Shown: piece after piece, positions 15,301-15,351 of the stretch
How the letters are laid out: each line of letters begins with the position of its first letter
Position numbering within the stretch: position 1 is the stretch's first letter
DNA from: UMGS902 sp045538895
GTDB lineage: Bacteria > Bacillota > Clostridia > Oscillospirales > CAG-272
Length of the DNA stretch: 15,351 nt
Assembly: GCA_045538895.1 (NCBI GenBank)
Contig: JAZQEH010000012.1
Location: forward strand, 1-15,351
Reading direction: 5' to 3'
Program-made: the position numbers and the translations under genes
Notes under the pieces: generated by a model
What the model was told of the DNA's origin: nothing
The model's database searches: none
What the model saw: only the letters and a program-made list of their open reading frames with translations

Positions 15301-15351
15301 GTTGCAGAGGAAAAGCTTGAAACTCTTGCAGTCGGTGCAGAGCTTAACGCA
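12307..15351 (+). CDS. Large secreted multi-modular surface protein, 3' end beyond window
   Basis: An open frame of 1015 codons with no stop before the window ends. The ATG follows AAGGAG (12291-12296) and encodes a signal peptide (QKKLLGILLVLCMFICAF, cleavage near VSAA, residue 28). Next comes a region with GLUG-type repeats (about 105-255): GLFGYLGDGAVIENLTVDG, then GGIVGR, GGVVGYF, GGVAGV and GGIFGR, each followed by a short NCxN-like strand, typical of beta-helical adhesins. Cysteine-pair modules follow: C347/C349, C367/C370 in HVDENTDGICDVC, C376, C393, C403/C405, C440/C443. Residues about 455-800 are a second beta-rich, probably helical-repeat region. C820, C843/C846 and then C858-x2-H861-x11-C873-x2-C876 lead into a cohesin-like module (882 to the edge) that matches the 308-aa protein upstream. 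An anchor or binding module may lie beyond the window. Adhesion or polysaccharide binding is inference; no catalytic motif is visible. Confidence 0.88.
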   Translation, partial: MQKKLLGILLVLCMFICAFSATVAVSAADATPISTATELVELMNDSSKWSGDYVLTESIDLGDYDGTDGQTPIGNSDTPFTGTFNGGGHEISGLNLTNRTTDDVGLFGYLGDGAVIENLTVDGTVSSTGNYIGGIVGRVQIAAVTIRNCHNKASVTGTRYVGGVVGYFFGKDTSTSAPPTAILSNCYNSGDITSTSTVQADVGGVAGVLWNVCGVSDCWSTGTVTYSARYAGGIFGRTHGTITVTNCYANASLVNGSNGSYTHTDSHIRAFCGYPLAKNFSACYYGIAYTAGNACTGITAYAAGNFDALNANGKWLLAANGPELVTFHTHTYTNYETAGVDGHYQLCVCGAHNAVSAHVDENTDGICDVCDGVTACNHEGTEKTYELVSASTCSTKGIEKEICSCGSETGVTRELDLDEDKHESLDYVWHLDAGTYYQSCSACGNRTVEQTDAPVVYVDASSKGDTHVGADTATGTASDEVLTITEAVERLAETGGTVCLTDRYMINGVVELPEYEESITFTSLVNGKSGKTGFYATAATRLILGGDTTFEYLYFFADTNTTRDFVFQCNWHDLTLGDELATSVQGVIVAGYTNMLEDDTDPANTTITVSGVNQYASGAGDGTKFETVPTFYYKIFLGTRLTSTPAAASKVNNKTVTLIANEAVGNPTIGALYTLTASPVAEPLVSTDACSTTVTLNDKAVVSEIFSGYINTDKGAGYLDNLTINLNDNSEITTYYSVRNVKHIQYNVSTEADGRTVKIGAPIFSVATTGAYVADGTESIVANYGTHSFAKTQYADGFIQGTNYNAVYAGKVTTHITNECTFDEGVITTEPTPEADGVKTFTCSGCGRTYTKPVEFVCTAHDYVATANGTYYCANCGETATEISAPVIISTEPIEVNGSVVSVDVNVKATTPFWGMSFVVDAPAELTLVSVESDYENNSDWMLSCASDLVTPYKVVFCNSQIKDVALDDTVVTLKFIVSDEMDADDYIIDITSIETYNVAEEKLETLAVGAELNA
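14878..15348 (+). repeat. Cys/His plus cohesin-like unit, copy 2
   Basis: This stretch encodes residues 858-1014 of the large surface protein and is the partner of 11115-11585. The equal length of both copies means the Cys/His knuckle and the beta module have moved or evolved as one unit. The window ends one codon after the aligned part, so whether the second beta domain of the 308-aa protein also follows here cannot be seen. Confidence 0.85.

Overview
The window looks like a chromosomal segment of a Gram-positive Clostridia member, most likely an uncultured gut lineage of the Oscillospirales/Ruminococcaceae type. This is inferred from strong AGGAGG-type ribosome binding sites, near-consensus TTGACA/TATAAT promoters, an EcfA1-EcfA2-EcfT module, a ClpE-like unfoldase, and secreted proteins built from cohesin-like and GLUG-like modules. 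No 16S gene is present, so the placement is a family-level guess.

Positions 1-610 hold a minus-strand tRNA-Pro(TGG) gene with its own terminator. Behind it lies about 435 bp without a gene, containing inverted repeats and two truncated copies of the tRNA that break off in or beside the anticodon loop.

Positions 539-10953 look like one housekeeping operon on the plus strand. A consensus promoter with a 17-bp spacer sits just upstream of ruvC, and the next intrinsic terminator I can see follows the Mrp-type ATPase gene. In between are eleven genes that overlap by ATGA or are separated by at most 27 bp: ruvC, a class I SAM methyltransferase, ecfA1, ecfA2, ecfT, truA, a membrane-anchored DUF5711-like protein, a CvpA-like membrane protein, pgsA, a ClpE-like Clp ATPase, and mrp/NBP35. 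The functions are mixed: recombination, vitamin/metal uptake energising, tRNA modification, phospholipid synthesis, proteostasis and Fe-S cluster delivery.

Positions 10954-15351 change character to cell-surface or secreted proteins. A 308-aa exported protein with a Cys/His cluster and a cohesin-like module is followed 20 bp later by a 48-aa peptide gene with a near-perfect Shine-Dalgarno sequence, and both end at a strong terminator. A second promoter then drives a very large exported multi-modular protein that runs open off the right edge (1015 codons seen, no stop). It carries GLUG-like repeats, cysteine-pair modules, a second predicted beta-rich region, and finally the same Cys/His plus cohesin-like unit found in the 308-aa protein: 157 residues, no gaps, about 57% identical by hand count.

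Nothing here is a defence island, CRISPR array or obvious biosynthetic cluster. The parts most worth a second look are the secreted module family, the tiny companion peptide, and the tRNA remnants.
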